Assembly (NCBI GenBank): GCA_026874595.1
Contig: CM049306.1
Span: 101,447,142 to 101,511,141, forward strand
DNA: 64,000 nt
Reading direction: 5' to 3'
Origin: Sipunculus nudus
Taxonomy: Eukaryota; Annelida; Sipuncula; Golfingiida; Sipunculidae
In this document: positions 27,001-41,000 of the stretch, one piece after another
How the letters are laid out: each line of letters starts with the position of its first letter
Numbering within the stretch: the first letter of the stretch is position 1
Program-made: the position numbers and the translations under genes
The notes under the pieces: generated by a model
The model's database searches: none
What the model was told of the DNA's origin: nothing
Seen by the model: only the letters and a program-made list of their open reading frames with translations

Positions 27001-29982
27001 TGCATGCAAAGAACCATGGCAATCAATGCACATTTTTTATTGAGATACTAGAGCTTTTGTATCAAATTTTAAGTTATTCATTTGGGTCCACTGAGCCCCA
27101 TAGCTCCGAGGATATTGGAAACAGAGACCTAATTCCAGGTTTCCACAGAGATATTTTTATTGACCTCCAAGCATGTAAAAATAGAAGATTCTAGGTCCAG
27201 TGGTTACGCTTTGTTCCCTGTTAACATATGACCGCATCTTTTAAGGTCTCAAAAATAAAGAAAAAAATTGTAAAAAAATCGAAAAAATACAGGTGGCGCC
27301 AACTGTCTGCAAAAACTGATGAATCACTCAATGATCAATATTCATGCAAAGAACCATGGTGATCAATGCAATAGTTGTTCAGATACTTGAGCCTTTGTAT
27401 CAAATTTTCCAGTATTCAGGGGAGTACTTCGGAGCCCTATGGCTCGAAGAATGTGGGTAACAGAGACCTTATTCCACATTTCCACAGAGACTTTTCATGG
27501 GCCTCCCTGCATGTCAAGAGAAAAGATTCTAGGTCCAGTCCTTAGGATTTGTGCCCTGTTACTAAATGACCACATTTTAAGAGGTCTCAAAAATAGAGAA
27601 AAAATCGTAAAATCGAAAAAAAAAACAGGTGGCGCCACCAGTCTGCAGAAAGTGATGAAACATTTCATGATCAATATCCATGCAATAAATCATGGTTATC
27701 AATGCATTAGTTGTTCAGATACTGAAGCTTTTGTATAAAATTTTTCATTATTCAAGGGATACTTCGAAGCCCCATAGCTCAAAGAATCTGGGTAAAAGAG
27801 ACCTAATTTTAGGTTTCCACAGAGACTTTTCAGAGTACTTCGGAGCCCCATGGCTCGAAGAATGTGGGTAACAGAGACCTTATTCCACATTTCCACAGAG
27901 ACTTTTCATGGGCCTCCCTGCATTTCAAGAGAGAAGATTCTAGGTCCAGTCCTAAGGATTTGTGCACCGTTAACAGATGACCGCATCTTTTAAGGTCTCC
28001 AAAATAGAGAAAAAAAATCGTAAAAATAAAAAAAAAAAATATAGGTGGCGCCACCAGTCTGCAGAAACTGATGGAACACTTCATGATCAATATCTAGGCA
28101 AAGAATCATGGTGATCAATGCATTAGTTGTTCAGATACTTGAGCTTTTGTATCAAATTTTTCATTATTCTGGGGGGGGGGGGGTACTTCGGAGCCCCATA
28201 GCTCGAAGATTATGGGTAACAGAGACCTAATTCCAGGTTTTCAAGGAGAATTTTCATTGACCTCCCTCAAGTTAGAAGATTCCAGGTCCAGCGGTTACGA
28301 TTTGTGCCCTGTTAACGGACAGACGGCCGGACGGACGACGGACAAAGGGTAATCGCTATAGCTCAGATGACTTACAGTCAGCTGTGCTTAAAATTGTACA
28401 CTTAAGGTGACACAGACGGTCACCACATTGTGTTGAGCTCATGCATGCATGTTCCATATGTGTCAGTGGGTCGAGTTTCAAGAGACCAGTTTTGCTACAT
28501 GTTTCCAGATGTTTGTTCCGCAACCTGCTGTGCAAAATGTAACCAAGCGTATCTCCGGCTTAGGTGTCCTGGAATTAGCTGTCGTGATAATGTTATGACC
28601 GTCCCTGAATATATTTATATTTACCAGTGGCGGATACAAAGGGGGGCTTCCGCGGCGCGCGCCCCTCGTTCAGCTGTAACATCTCTCATTTATCGAGTTC
28701 TTTTCCCATTTATTAGTAATGAATTTTCATCTTTCAGATTACCTTTTTTTCAAAGCTATCAGATTATTATGTTTATTACTTTCCAATTCATAAGCTGAGG
28801 ATATTAATGAACAGCTGTGTGATTTACTCCATTGTGATAGCATCCGAATATATACCAGTAATCCCCCCCCCCCCCCCCCCATCGCATTCACCTGTGAGTT
28901 AGGCACAGCTTTCCCATCAGCCTACAGGGCTAAACTTGGGCTGGAGTCGATCGTGAAAAAATCTCACGGCTCCTGGGCTGATACTCAGCTCACGCTCTCT
29001 GCTCTGCTGTACGAGTCATGGCGCTGCCTAGACCACAGAATCCGGTAAAATGTAAAGTTTGACATGAGACTTAAACCTATCAATTATTTAAAACGAGTAC
29101 TACATTTAAAATATGAATTCTGCAAGTTATAAACGTAGATAGGAATTTCACCATTTACATTATCATGTTACGAATCATTAATGGTTTGGGCTTTCCAGTC
29201 TTACGGAACCAAATAACAACAGATCACGTAATCGTGATCAGCACAAATTTTGTTAAAGAATTGAGTAAAAAATCAGATTCCGCAACACTAGGCAGCGTGA
29301 ATTGTCTAGGGGAATGAATAAAGTTGTCAGTGGTCTGTTTGTTAACAAATAATTATAATTTATTCTTAGAACAATCCTAACATTACAGTACACTTAATCA
29401 ATACAATTGCACAGTACAACAATAAAATGTACACTACCAGAGTGTCCGGATCCTATACTTTGATTTCTGGATACCACCACTGTCACAGCTCAACAAGAGT
29501 CCTTTAACACCAATAATCCATGTAAATAGTAATATTCCAAAGCCAAACTGGAGACAGTCCGTATTAAATCTGTATTAAGTCCGTTGAATATCTGACACTA
29601 CTTCAGTTATCGGAAAAGGTCCCAAAACTGTAGAGAAAGAAACACTCTTAGTGCTCGCTGGTATTTTCCTTTATGCCGTCTCTAAACACAGCCCCTAACT
29701 GATAGCTTCTCACCCGAAAATTCTAGAAATGTAAAATTCCAAGGAACAATACACACGCACATTAACAGACCCGAAACATCCAGAACAAAAGAACGCTGTG
29801 TCTCTACGCTTAAGACCCCACACTGGAGCCAGCGCCCAACAACCGAGGTTCCCATAGCAACGAACTATGCCTGCGCTACACGAATCAGAATGTAAACAGA
29901 CGCATATAACATTCCTGCGCACAATAAAACAGACACCTGTAACACCAGTTTATGCCCCAATGTTTCAGATATATATAAATAT

Positions 29983-30025
<43 letters not shown>

Positions 30026-31978
30026 CAATAAAAAATTAAGAACTAAGTTTTCATAATACCCATCAAGCGCCAATTCAATATTAACGCCCTCTGCTCTCGA
30101 TTTTCTGCATCCGCCATTGTTTACTTCACATTATCTAGATATAGTCGATTGCAATTAATTTATTGATACTTGGGTACAAATTGCAACATTTCTTCTATGC
30201 ACAATTTAAAGTTTGAAGTTTAAATAAGCAGTCATAAAAGACACAGGCTTGACAGATTCAGACCTGATAGTCTAAAATCTTAGATGCCCACTGGCTCCGA
30301 TCTCCCACGATGATCTTATTCAATTGAACCAGCATATCCATGAGCTGCCTTATGCGACTCCATAAATCTGTAAATTTGGCGGACTTATATAATGCACTGA
30401 TAATCATGAAGCGGTAGGTACGCCGGACTTGTGCGCCACCGACATGGGTTCGACTCCTGGATCGTTCCAGTATTTTCCCCTGAAAAATTTGTCTTCGTAA
30501 CACACAATATTCAGAAATAGATAATATTGTCTAAATTTGTTTGTTTTGACAAAGTGATCCGAACAGATGCGCGAGCTGTCCTGTGCCCCTTATTTACAAT
30601 ATAAAATTCAGGGAAATAGTATAAATTTAAGTCAAGGGTCACACATCGCTGTTGTCGATCCCGATGTGACTAGTTGACATTTAGCTTAACATCACCGGGA
30701 AACATCAATATAACTCCGGGGACTCACCGGGTTGAGTTCGGGAAGTGGAGAAGATCGGGGTGACATTGGGGTAACATCGGAGAAACATAGGAAAGTACAC
30801 TGGGACACATCGGGAAAACATCTGGAAGTGGAGAAGATCGGGGTGACATTCGGGTGACATCGGAGAGATATGGGTCAGTACATTGCAGGAACACATCGGA
30901 ATGAAATCAGCGATGTGTGGGCAAGCCTTTATATATACGTTACCACACCAGCAGCGCCGAAATTTGCGTCTCCCACATATTTCTCCCTTATATACCTGCG
31001 AGAATTTCACTCGCACTCCTTGCCCAATCGTTATAACTGCCCAATATCTCCCCCAACCCCCATCCCCCTACCCACACCCTTTCTGAATTCCTGCATCATG
31101 AGCGAGAGTATATGACCCCTGGAACAACGGCCGATTCAAAACAGTTTTCTGATGGCTCCAATGTCGGTGATAATGCAACAGAGAAATATTGGATTCAGCT
31201 GTTGATCCGCATTTATGTGTTCTTTGTTTCCTAAATTTTGGCTTGCGACAAGGCTTTGTTCTTTTTTTATTTATTAAAGTAATCCACGATCACCAATAAC
31301 TTATATTCAGATGTTTAACATACTGTTTTTAAATGAGAGTGCAAGTAGTGTTTTATTCATCACTGAACATTTTTTTTTTAATATTTTTTTCCAGGCGGCT
31401 AAAGGTCATTTTGTACACTATCTGTCGGTTGACAAAGGAGACCCCCTGCCAAAGAACGTACTGTTCGTCCTTGACACCAGCGGCTCTATGGCGGGACCGA
31501 GGCTACAGATGATGAAAGACGCCATGCATAAGATCCTTGGAATGCTCAGGTCACGTGACCGCTTCAACATCATGGCGTACAACCGCAGAGTAAAACGCTG
31601 GAAACATAGCAAGTTGGTGCCGGCAACACCTGGAAACATAGAATCCGCTGGAAACTTTGTAGAAAACCTTACGGCCGGCTTCAGTAAGTTACTGAAATTA
31701 ATATATTAATTTTATATGAAATTTAGAAAAATATAAATGTAGCTCACATATTTTGAAATCAATCTTTGATGCAAATTTAAATTTTGTAATGAGTTAATTA
31801 TTCATTAACTTTTATTTTGTTTTCACTTTTCCTAGATTTTCTCCTTTTATCATATGGAAATACATTCTTTATTCGTTTTAAATCAAAAGTTAATTTCAAA
31901 ATGTTTATGAAAGACTCTTTACTTATTCATTTAAACCTGTCTAAAATTGAGAGATATTTTCTGTTAACATTTCTGTTA

Positions 31979-32073
<95 letters not shown>

Positions 32074-35000
32074 GTATCCGTCAAAAGAGTTTTACGGATA
32101 CTATGTTTTTGCGCGGGTTTCGCCGCCGCTGCCGCCGCGCTCGTTTCCGGAGAACTCCTCTGAGACCTTTGGACAGATCTTTCTGAATCCAGAAATAGTT
32201 GTTCCCTCACCTATGTAGTTAAGCTTAGCGAAGACAAGTGGCGCCGCATGCAATCATTTCTGTGCAGTACGAATCTGGGTGTATTTTAGATAACAGCCCA
32301 TATCTTAGGAGTTGTTCAATATATTATGCTGAAATTTTGCATGTTCATAGATCTTGGATCTCACCATCTATTAATGAAGACTGGTGGCGCCACCCACAAT
32401 ACTTTTTGCGTAGCGTCTATCTTTACATTTGCCAGTTGTTCGTCTTAGTGGTTGTTCAGTGTATTGGGTTGAGATTGTGCATATCCATAGATCCTCGACA
32501 CCTCAATCTCATAAACAAGACTGAAGCCGCCATCTGCAATCGTTTCCGCCTGGGGTCCATCCGTACATTTGCTTTGAGTGAAAATTGCTCTTATTCCCAG
32601 GAGTGGTTCAAGGTATATGTCTGAAATTTGCCATATCCTTCCATCTTGGAAAGTTATTTTTGTAAACCAGACAGGTGGCGCCATCTACCTACCCGTTTTC
32701 ATAGAATAAATAAGTGCCCTTTTCTCAGGAAAATTTTTTCCGCATTGGCCTGAAATTGTGCATATCCATAGATCTTGGACTCCACCATATTGTACTTAAT
32801 TTGTAATACTAAATTGTACATGTCTGGTTTTATTTATGTCATATTTAAAGAGTGATGGTGCTACTCAACTGTTTTCATGTGGCTTCCTACTGTATACTGT
32901 TTTACGGGAAAATTTTGCCTACCGATGATGTTGTTTTAATAGTTCATGTTTAATCAAACTTCTGCTTATTTCCACCTACAATTTCTTGCAATTTATTGGA
33001 GGTATGCATATTATGCCCTGTTCGCTCACTCTATTTCCCCTTACCTTCCATGCCTCCCTTCACCCGCACTACTTTGATTTCGGCGTATACACGTGGTCGC
33101 TTGTCGACTATCCGTATTCTAGATATTATTTTTATTATTATTATTATAATTATTATTACTCACTACTGTTACAACTACTATTTCTACCTCTTCTACCCTT
33201 CAGGTACCAATATCAACAAGGCTCTTCAGGCAGGTCTTAGATTCTTCCTCTCTAAGGGTCGTCGGGCTCTGAGCGGCGTGAGACTGATGTACTTTCTGAC
33301 GGACGGCAAGGCCACGGAGGGCATCACTAAACCTGACACAATACTACAAAGAGTAGCGAGACGAGGCGCCAGCTTTCGCTTACATGCTCTTGGATTTGGT
33401 GCCACTGTGGATTTTGAATTTCTACAAAAACTTGCACGTCAACATGACGGACAAGCATTCCGTGTTCAAGAAAGTTCCGACAGCGGTGCCCAAATGGAAA
33501 ATATTTATAGATTAATATCTACACCTCTCCTGTCAAATATAGACATTGGATACCGTGGCGATCCCATAGTGCTTAGCAGCCTTACTTCCGATATGCCTAT
33601 TTCGACATACTTCCGGGGGTCAGAAGTCATCGTCGCGGGAAAATTATCTGACGCGCGAGCTTATCGTGTTTGGCCATGTGTCAGAGCTTCATCTAGCAAA
33701 GGAGTCGTCAAGACATGTCAAGAAAAACCAGAGTCTTTTGATCACGTGGACAAACAGAATCCCCTCACGGCAAAGCATGTTGAAACCATGTGGGCGTATC
33801 TGAGACTGCGTCATCTGCTCAGTAAACTCATGACGGTCAAGCATAAAGCCATTGCAGCGGCGATGGAGAGAGAGATAGGCCTTATTTCCGAGAAGGTAGG
33901 ACCTTAAATGTGTAAACCTTTCTCTAAGGAATAGTAAGAAATCTTGTAAGAATTCCTAAATTTTCTAATGCATAACGAATTACCATTGAGTATTACCCAA
34001 CAAATCAAACCTTATGCGTTTTTCTTCGTATACTTTGTAAAAACACAAATGTATTGACAACCTATATTTTACTATAAACAGTAGAATTTCATACCTGCAT
34101 TGAAAATTAGATAAAGAATTCAAATAATCGTTCGCACTTTTGGGAGGTATTTTGTCGTTTTCCTTACATTCAATATCATGAAAAGTGAACAAGAAATGTG
34201 AACATCTTAGACTCGGACAAATTGATAATTAAACAACTCCTACAGGCCTAATGCGAACCGGTGCTTCCATGATAACATGTCTGACCATTATTTGAAAAGA
34301 ACGTGATTATTTTCACGAACACGTGTGACATGCACATCTACAATGCAATAACTAAACATTTAAACTGAAGAACAAGCACCAATTACACAAACATCTCTCC
34401 TGAAATACTGGCATGGATGTACACAACATAAAATGATTGTAGATGGCGCCACCAGTGTTGTGTACGAGAAAGCTCTCAAAGATGTATGGACATGTAAAAT
34501 TTCAGGCAGATACTTCAAACCACTCTTGAGCTATGTGCACAGACGTATGAAATCCCATACAATTGTAGGTGGCGTCGCAAGTCCTGTTTATGACAAAGCT
34601 TTCCGAGATGTAATAATATACTCAATTTCAGGATGATATATCAAATCCCTCCTGAGAAATAAGCAGGGACATTCACTTTGCAAAAATCACCGTAGGTGGT
34701 AACACCAGTCATGTTTACAAGAGAGCCATCAAAGATGTATGGACAAGTCTAAATTTTAGGCCAATACATCAAGCTAAGATAAATATAAGGCTGAAAGTGA
34801 ACCAATTATTTATGTTGCCTCTACAGCTCATGCTTATATACTCAAAGAGCTCAGTTTGTTAACACAATAAAAAACACAATAATCTTTGTTTACCAAAGTA
34901 TCTCACAGTCCTTTCATTGTTAAAGGTCCAATAATCCTGCCAAAAATCATTGAAACAACCTTGAACAAAGGCCACCTAAGAATAATATTTGTGCAATATA

Positions 35001-38000
35001 ACTATTGCAGCCCTCAGTTTGTAATAGGCTTACTAATAAACACACGACCAACGTCAGCTTTCTATGACTCTACCAAAAATCAAAGAACCAAATCTTATAC
35101 AATTGAAAGAACCAATCTTATACAATTGAAAGAACCGTACCCAAGGTATAATTCTTGTGAAAAAAATTAAACCATTTAGCGTGACAGTTTCATCCTAAAA
35201 CATTTTTAAGCTGAAAGAGGCTTTAATTACGAGGTTTTTGCATGCAAAGATTTTCAAGCTTTTCCCCCCGTAAAATATAAGTTGATGCAGGTGTCGCTTC
35301 AAAAAGCTCAATCCAAAAACAGTTAATATGTGACAGATTTTTGCATTAAATTTGGGGATGCTAGCTCCTGCTATTCCTGAGAAATTGTGGGTTCTTGCAC
35401 TAATGACCAATTACCCCCGTACAAAAAAGGTAGGTGCAGGTGGCGCCACCAATACCTCAATTTCGAATATGCCTTATGTGACTAACATTTGCATATAATT
35501 AGGCGATGATAACTCAGACCGTTTCTGATATTGAAATTATAGTATCCTTTTTTGGCCAAATGAGAAAGTTCAGCTTCCTATAACTCGGTTATAATTCACC
35601 GAACTGGAACCATTCGAACAAACTTGAGAGAGATTGTTTCAGATTCATATTTTCTGTGAAATATTGAAAATTATGGCTGGACAATTTCGGAGAAGCAGAT
35701 GTTTAAAGTTATTTTAATTTTTTCCGTGAGTAAATGCAGAAAGCAAAAAAAAAAGCAAAATCTGATAGAGTTTTTAAGATGACTGATTTTTTGCATAAAA
35801 ATTTGGTGATGCTAGCTCCTGCCGTTTTTGAGATAGTATGGGTTAACGTACGGACGACAGACGACGGACGATGTCACTCAATCGCATAAGCTGACAGGTA
35901 CGCTTAAAATGGACACCCGACCGGAAGCTACCTGGTGAGTGGAGGATGAACTATTACTTAATTCTTTCAAGGAGGACATGAGCTTAAGATATTTATTGTC
36001 CATTGCAGTATAACTTCCTGACACCACTGACATCAATGAAAGTCAAGACACGCAGCCTGATAAAAAAGATCGGAATATGGGATGGAGTCTATACGATGTC
36101 CAAGGATGGAGGTGAGCGATTTATTGTGATATATTACAAATACGCTGACGTATTAAATCGACTGTATAGGGAATTCCTGTGAGGTAAAGTTCTTACAACG
36201 TCTGTAGAATTCTTTTTATTTCTGGCTAACTGTGCGTACATATTAATGGTCTGTATAGGGAATTCCTGTGAGGTAAAGTTCTTACAACGCCTGTAGAATC
36301 CTTTAATTTCTGGCTAACTGTGCGTATATATTAATGGACTGTATAGGGAATTCCTGTGAGGTAAAGTTCTTACAACGCCTGTAGAATCCTTTAATTTCTG
36401 GCTAACTGTGCGTATATATTAATGGACTGTATAGGGAATTCCTGTGAGGTAAAGTTCTTACAACGCCTGTAGAATCCTTTAATTTCTGGCTAACTGTGCG
36501 TATATATTAATGGTCTGTATAGGGAATTCCTGTGAGGTAAAGTTCTTACAACGCCTGTAGAATCCTTTAATTTCTGGCTAACTGTGCGTATATATTAATG
36601 GACTGTATAGGGAATTCCTGTGAGGTAAAAATCTTACAACGCCTGTAGAATTCTTTTTATTTCTGGCTAACTGTGCGTATATATTAATGGACTGTATAGG
36701 GAATTCCTGTGAGGTAAAGTTCTTACAACGCCTGTAGAATTCTTTTTATTTCTGGCTAACTGTGCGTACATATTAATGGTCTGTATAGGGAATTCCTGTG
36801 AGGTAAAGTTCTTACAACGCCTGTAGAATTCTTTTTATTTCTGGCTATTTGTGCGTATATATTAATGGTCTGTATAGGGAATTCCTGTGAGATAAAGTTC
36901 TTACAACGCCTGTAGAATCCTTTAATTTCTGGCTAACTGTGCGTATATATTAATGGTCTGTATAGGGAATTCTGTGAGGTAAAGTTCTTACAACGCCTGT
37001 AGAATTCTTTTTATTTCTGGCTAACTGTGCGTATATATTAATGGACTGTATAGGGAATTCCTGTGAGGTAAAGTTCTTACAACGCCTGTAGAATTCTTTT
37101 TATTCCTGGCTAACTGTGCGTACATATTAATGGTCTGTATAGGGAATTCCTGTGAGGTAAAGTTCTTACAACGCCTGTAGAATTCTTTTTATTTCTGGCT
37201 AACTGTGCGTATATATTAATGGTCTGTATAGGGAATTCCTGTGAGGTAAAGTTCTTACAACGCCTGTAGAATTCTTTTTATTTCTGGCTAACTGTGCGTA
37301 TATATTAATGGTCTGTATAGGGAATTCCTGTGAGGTAAAGTTCTTACAACGCCTGTAGAATTCTTTTAATTTCTGGCTAACTGTGCGTATATATTAATGG
37401 ACTGTATAGGGAATTCCTGTGAGGTAAAGTTCTTACAACGTCTGTAGAATTCTTTTTATTTCTGGCTAACTGTGCGTATATATTAATGGTCTGTATAGGG
37501 AATTCCTGTGAGGTAAAGTTCTTACAACGCCTGTAGAATTCTTTTTATTTCTGGCTAACTGTGCGTATATATTAATGGTCTGTATAGGGAATTCCTGTGA
37601 GGTAAACTTCTTACAACGCCTGTAGAATCCTTTAATTTCTGGCTAACTGTGCGTATATATTAATGGTCTGTATAGGGAATTCCTGTGAGGTAAAGTTCTT
37701 ACAACGCCTATAGAATCCTTTAATTTCTGGCTAACTGTGCGTATATATTAATGGTCTGTATAGGGAATTCCTGTGAGGTAAAGTTCTTACAACGCCTGTA
37801 GAATCCTTTAATTTCTGGCTAACTGTGCGTATATATTAATGGACTGTATAGGGAATTCCTGTGAGGTAAAGTTCTTACAACGCCTGTAGAATTCTTTTTA
37901 TTTCTGGCTAACTGTGCGTATATATTAATGGACTGTATAGGGAATTCCTCTGAGGTAAAGTTCTTACAACGCCTGTAGAATCCTTTAATTTCTGGCTAAC

Positions 38001-41000
38001 TGTGCGTATATATTAATGGACTGTATAGGGAATTCCTGTGAGGTAAAGTTCTTACAACGCCTGTAGAATCCTTTAATTTCTGGCTAACTGTGCGTATATA
38101 TTAATGGACTGTATAGGGAATTCCTATGAGGTAAAGTTCTTACAACGCCTGTAGAATCCTTTAATTTCTGGCTAACTGTGCGTATATATTAATGGACTGT
38201 ATAGGGAATTCCTGTGAGGTAAAGTTCTTACAACGCCTGTAGAATCCTTTAATTTCTGGCTGACTGTGCGTATATATTAATGGACTGTATAGGGAATTCC
38301 TGTGAGGTAAAGTTCTTACAACGCCTGTAGAATCCTTTTTATTTCTGGCTAACTGTGCGTATATATTAATGGACTGTATAGGGAATTCCTGTGAGGTAAA
38401 GTTCTTACAACGCCTGTAGAATCCTTTTTATTTCTGGCTAACTGTGCGTATATATTAATGGACTGTATAGGGAATTCCTGTGAGGTAAAGTTCTTACAAC
38501 GCCTGTAGAATCCTTTAATTTCTTGCTAACTGTGCGTATATATTAATGGACTGTATAGGGAATTCCTATGAGGTAAAGTTCTTACAACGCCTGTAGAATC
38601 CTTTAATTTCTGGCTAACTGTGCGTATATATTAATGGACTGTATAGGGAATTCCTATGAGGTAAAGTTCTTACAACGCCTGTAGAATCCTTTAATTTCTG
38701 GCTAACTGTGCGTATATATTAATGGACTGTATAGGGAATTCCTGTGAGGTAAAGTTCTTACAACGCCTGTAGAATCCTTTAATTTCTGGCTAACTGTGCG
38801 TATATATTAATGGACTGTATAGGGAATTCCTATGAGGTAAAGTTCTTACAACGCCTGTAGAATCCTTTAATTTCTGGCTAACTGTGCGTATATATTAATG
38901 GACTGTATAGGGAATTCCTGTGAGGTAAAGTTCTAACAACGCCTGTAGAATCCTTTAATTTCTGGCTGACTGTGCGTATATATTAATGGACTGTATAGGG
39001 AATTCCTGTGAGGTAAAGTTCTTACAACGCCTGTAGAATTCTTTTTATTTCTGGCTAACTGTGCGTATATATTAATGGTCTGTATAGGGAATTCCTGTGA
39101 GGTAAAGTTCTTACAACGCCTGTAGAATCCTTTAATTTCTGGCTGACTGTGCGTATATATTAATGGACTGTATAGGGAATTCCTGTGAGGTAAAGTTCTT
39201 ACAACGCCTGTAGAATCCTTTAATTTCTGGCTAACTGTGCGTATATATTAATGGACTGTATAGGGAATTCCTGTGAGGTAAAGTTCTTACAACGCCTGTA
39301 GAATCCTTTAATTTCTGGCTAACTGTGCGTATATATTAATGGACTGTATAGGGAATTCCTATGAGGTAAAGTTCTTACAACGCCTGTAGAATCCTTTAAT
39401 TTCTGGCTAACTGTGCGTATATATTAATGGACTGTATAGGGAATTCCTGTGAGGTAAAGTTCTTACAACGCCTGTAGAATCCTTTAATTTCTGGCTGACT
39501 GTGCGTATATATTAATGGACTGTATAGGGAATTCCTGTGAGGTAAAGTTCTTACAACGCCTGTAGAATTCTTTTTATTTCTGGCTAACTGTGCGTATATA
39601 TTAATGGTCTGTATAGGGAATTCCTGTGAGGTAAAGTTCTTACAACGCCTGTAGAATCCTTTAATTTCTGGCTAACTGTGCGTATATATTAATGGACTGT
39701 ATAGGGAATTCCTGTGAGGTAAAGTTCTTACAACGCCTGTAGAATCCTTTAATTTCTGGCTGACTGTGCGTATATATTAATGGACTGTATAGGGAATTCC
39801 TGTGAGGTAAAGTTCTTACAACGCCTGTAGAATTCTTTTTATTTCTGGCTTACTGTGCGTATATATTAATGGTCTGTATAGGGAATTCCTGTGAGGTAAA
39901 GTTCTTACAACGCCTGTAGAATCCTTTAATTTCTGGCTAACTGTGCGTATATATTAATGGACTGTATAGGGAATTCCTGTGAGGTAAAGTTCTTACAACG
40001 CCTGTAGAATCCTTTAATTTCTGGCTGACTGTGCGTATATATTAATGGACTGTATAGGGAATTCCTGTGAGGTAAAGTTCTTACAACGCCTGTAGAATTC
40101 TTTTTATTTCTGGCTAACTGTGCGTATATATTAATGGTCTGTATAGGGAATTCCTGTGAGGTAAAGTTCTTACAACGCCTGTAGAATTCTTTTTATTTCT
40201 GGCTAACTGTGCGTACATATTTATGGACTGTATAGGGAATTCCTGTGAGGTAAAGTTCTTACAACGCCTGAAGAATCCTTTAATTTCTGGCTAACTGTGC
40301 GTATGTATTAATGGACTGTATAGGGAATTCCTGTGAGGCAAAGTTCTTACAACGCCTGTAGAATTCTTTAATTTCCGGCAAACTGTGCGATTATATTAAT
40401 GGACTGTATAGGGAATTCCTGTGAGGTAAAGTTCTAACACCGCCTGTAGAATTCTTTTTATTTCTGGCTAACTGTGCGTATATATTAATGGTCTGTATAG
40501 GGAATTCCTGTGAGGTAAACTTCTTACAACGCCTGTAGAATTCTTTTTATTTCTGGCTAACTGTGCTTACATATAAATGGTCTGAATAGGGAATTCCTGT
40601 GAGGTAAAGTTCTTATAACGCCTGTAGAATTCTTTTTATTTCTGGCTAACTGTGCGTAAATATTTTAGGACTATATAGGGAATTCCTGTGAGGTAAAGTT
40701 CTTACATCGCCTGTAGAATTTTTTTTATTTCTGGCTAACTGTGCGTACATATTAATGGACTGTATAGGGAATTCCTGTGAGGTTAAGTTCTTACAACGCC
40801 TGTAGAATCCTTTAATTTCTGGCTAACTGTACGTATATATTAATGGACTGTATAGGGAATTCCTGTGAGGTAAAGTTCTTACAACGCCTGTAGAATTCTT
40901 TTTATTTCTGGCTAACTGTGCGTATATATTAATGGACTGTATAGGGAATTCCTATGAGGTAAAGTTCTTACAACGCCTGTAGAATCCTTTAATTTCTGGC

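Larger units (their letters stand above)
25121..31394 (+). other. ITIH-like intron 5
   Basis: A phase-0 intron of 6.3 kb, largely repeat-derived: a MITE-like terminus at its donor, a complete 2.1-kb dispersed element (26257-28393), a GGATAC/poly-G terminus (28625), poly-C at 28863-28880, an ACCTGTAACA-ended element (to 29952), a (TA)n tract, a tRNA-like SINE head (about 30395-30500) and an 83-bp direct duplication (30741-30890). Confidence 0.75.
31684..33203 (+). other. ITIH-like intron 6
   Basis: A phase-1 intron of 1.5 kb almost filled by a dispersed repeat (about 32060-32790) between two (TTA)n tracts (31978-32071 and 33126-33160). Confidence 0.75.

Noticed and set aside
30395-30500. A functional tRNA gene
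   Set aside because: Boxes A and B are recognisable but the acceptor stem cannot be paired; the same sequence recurs as a SINE head at 49700-49800.
31817-32218. 133-codon open frame with a long Leu tract
   Set aside because: It is a translation of the (TTA)n repeat and adjacent dispersed repeat; the opposite strand gives poly-Ile.
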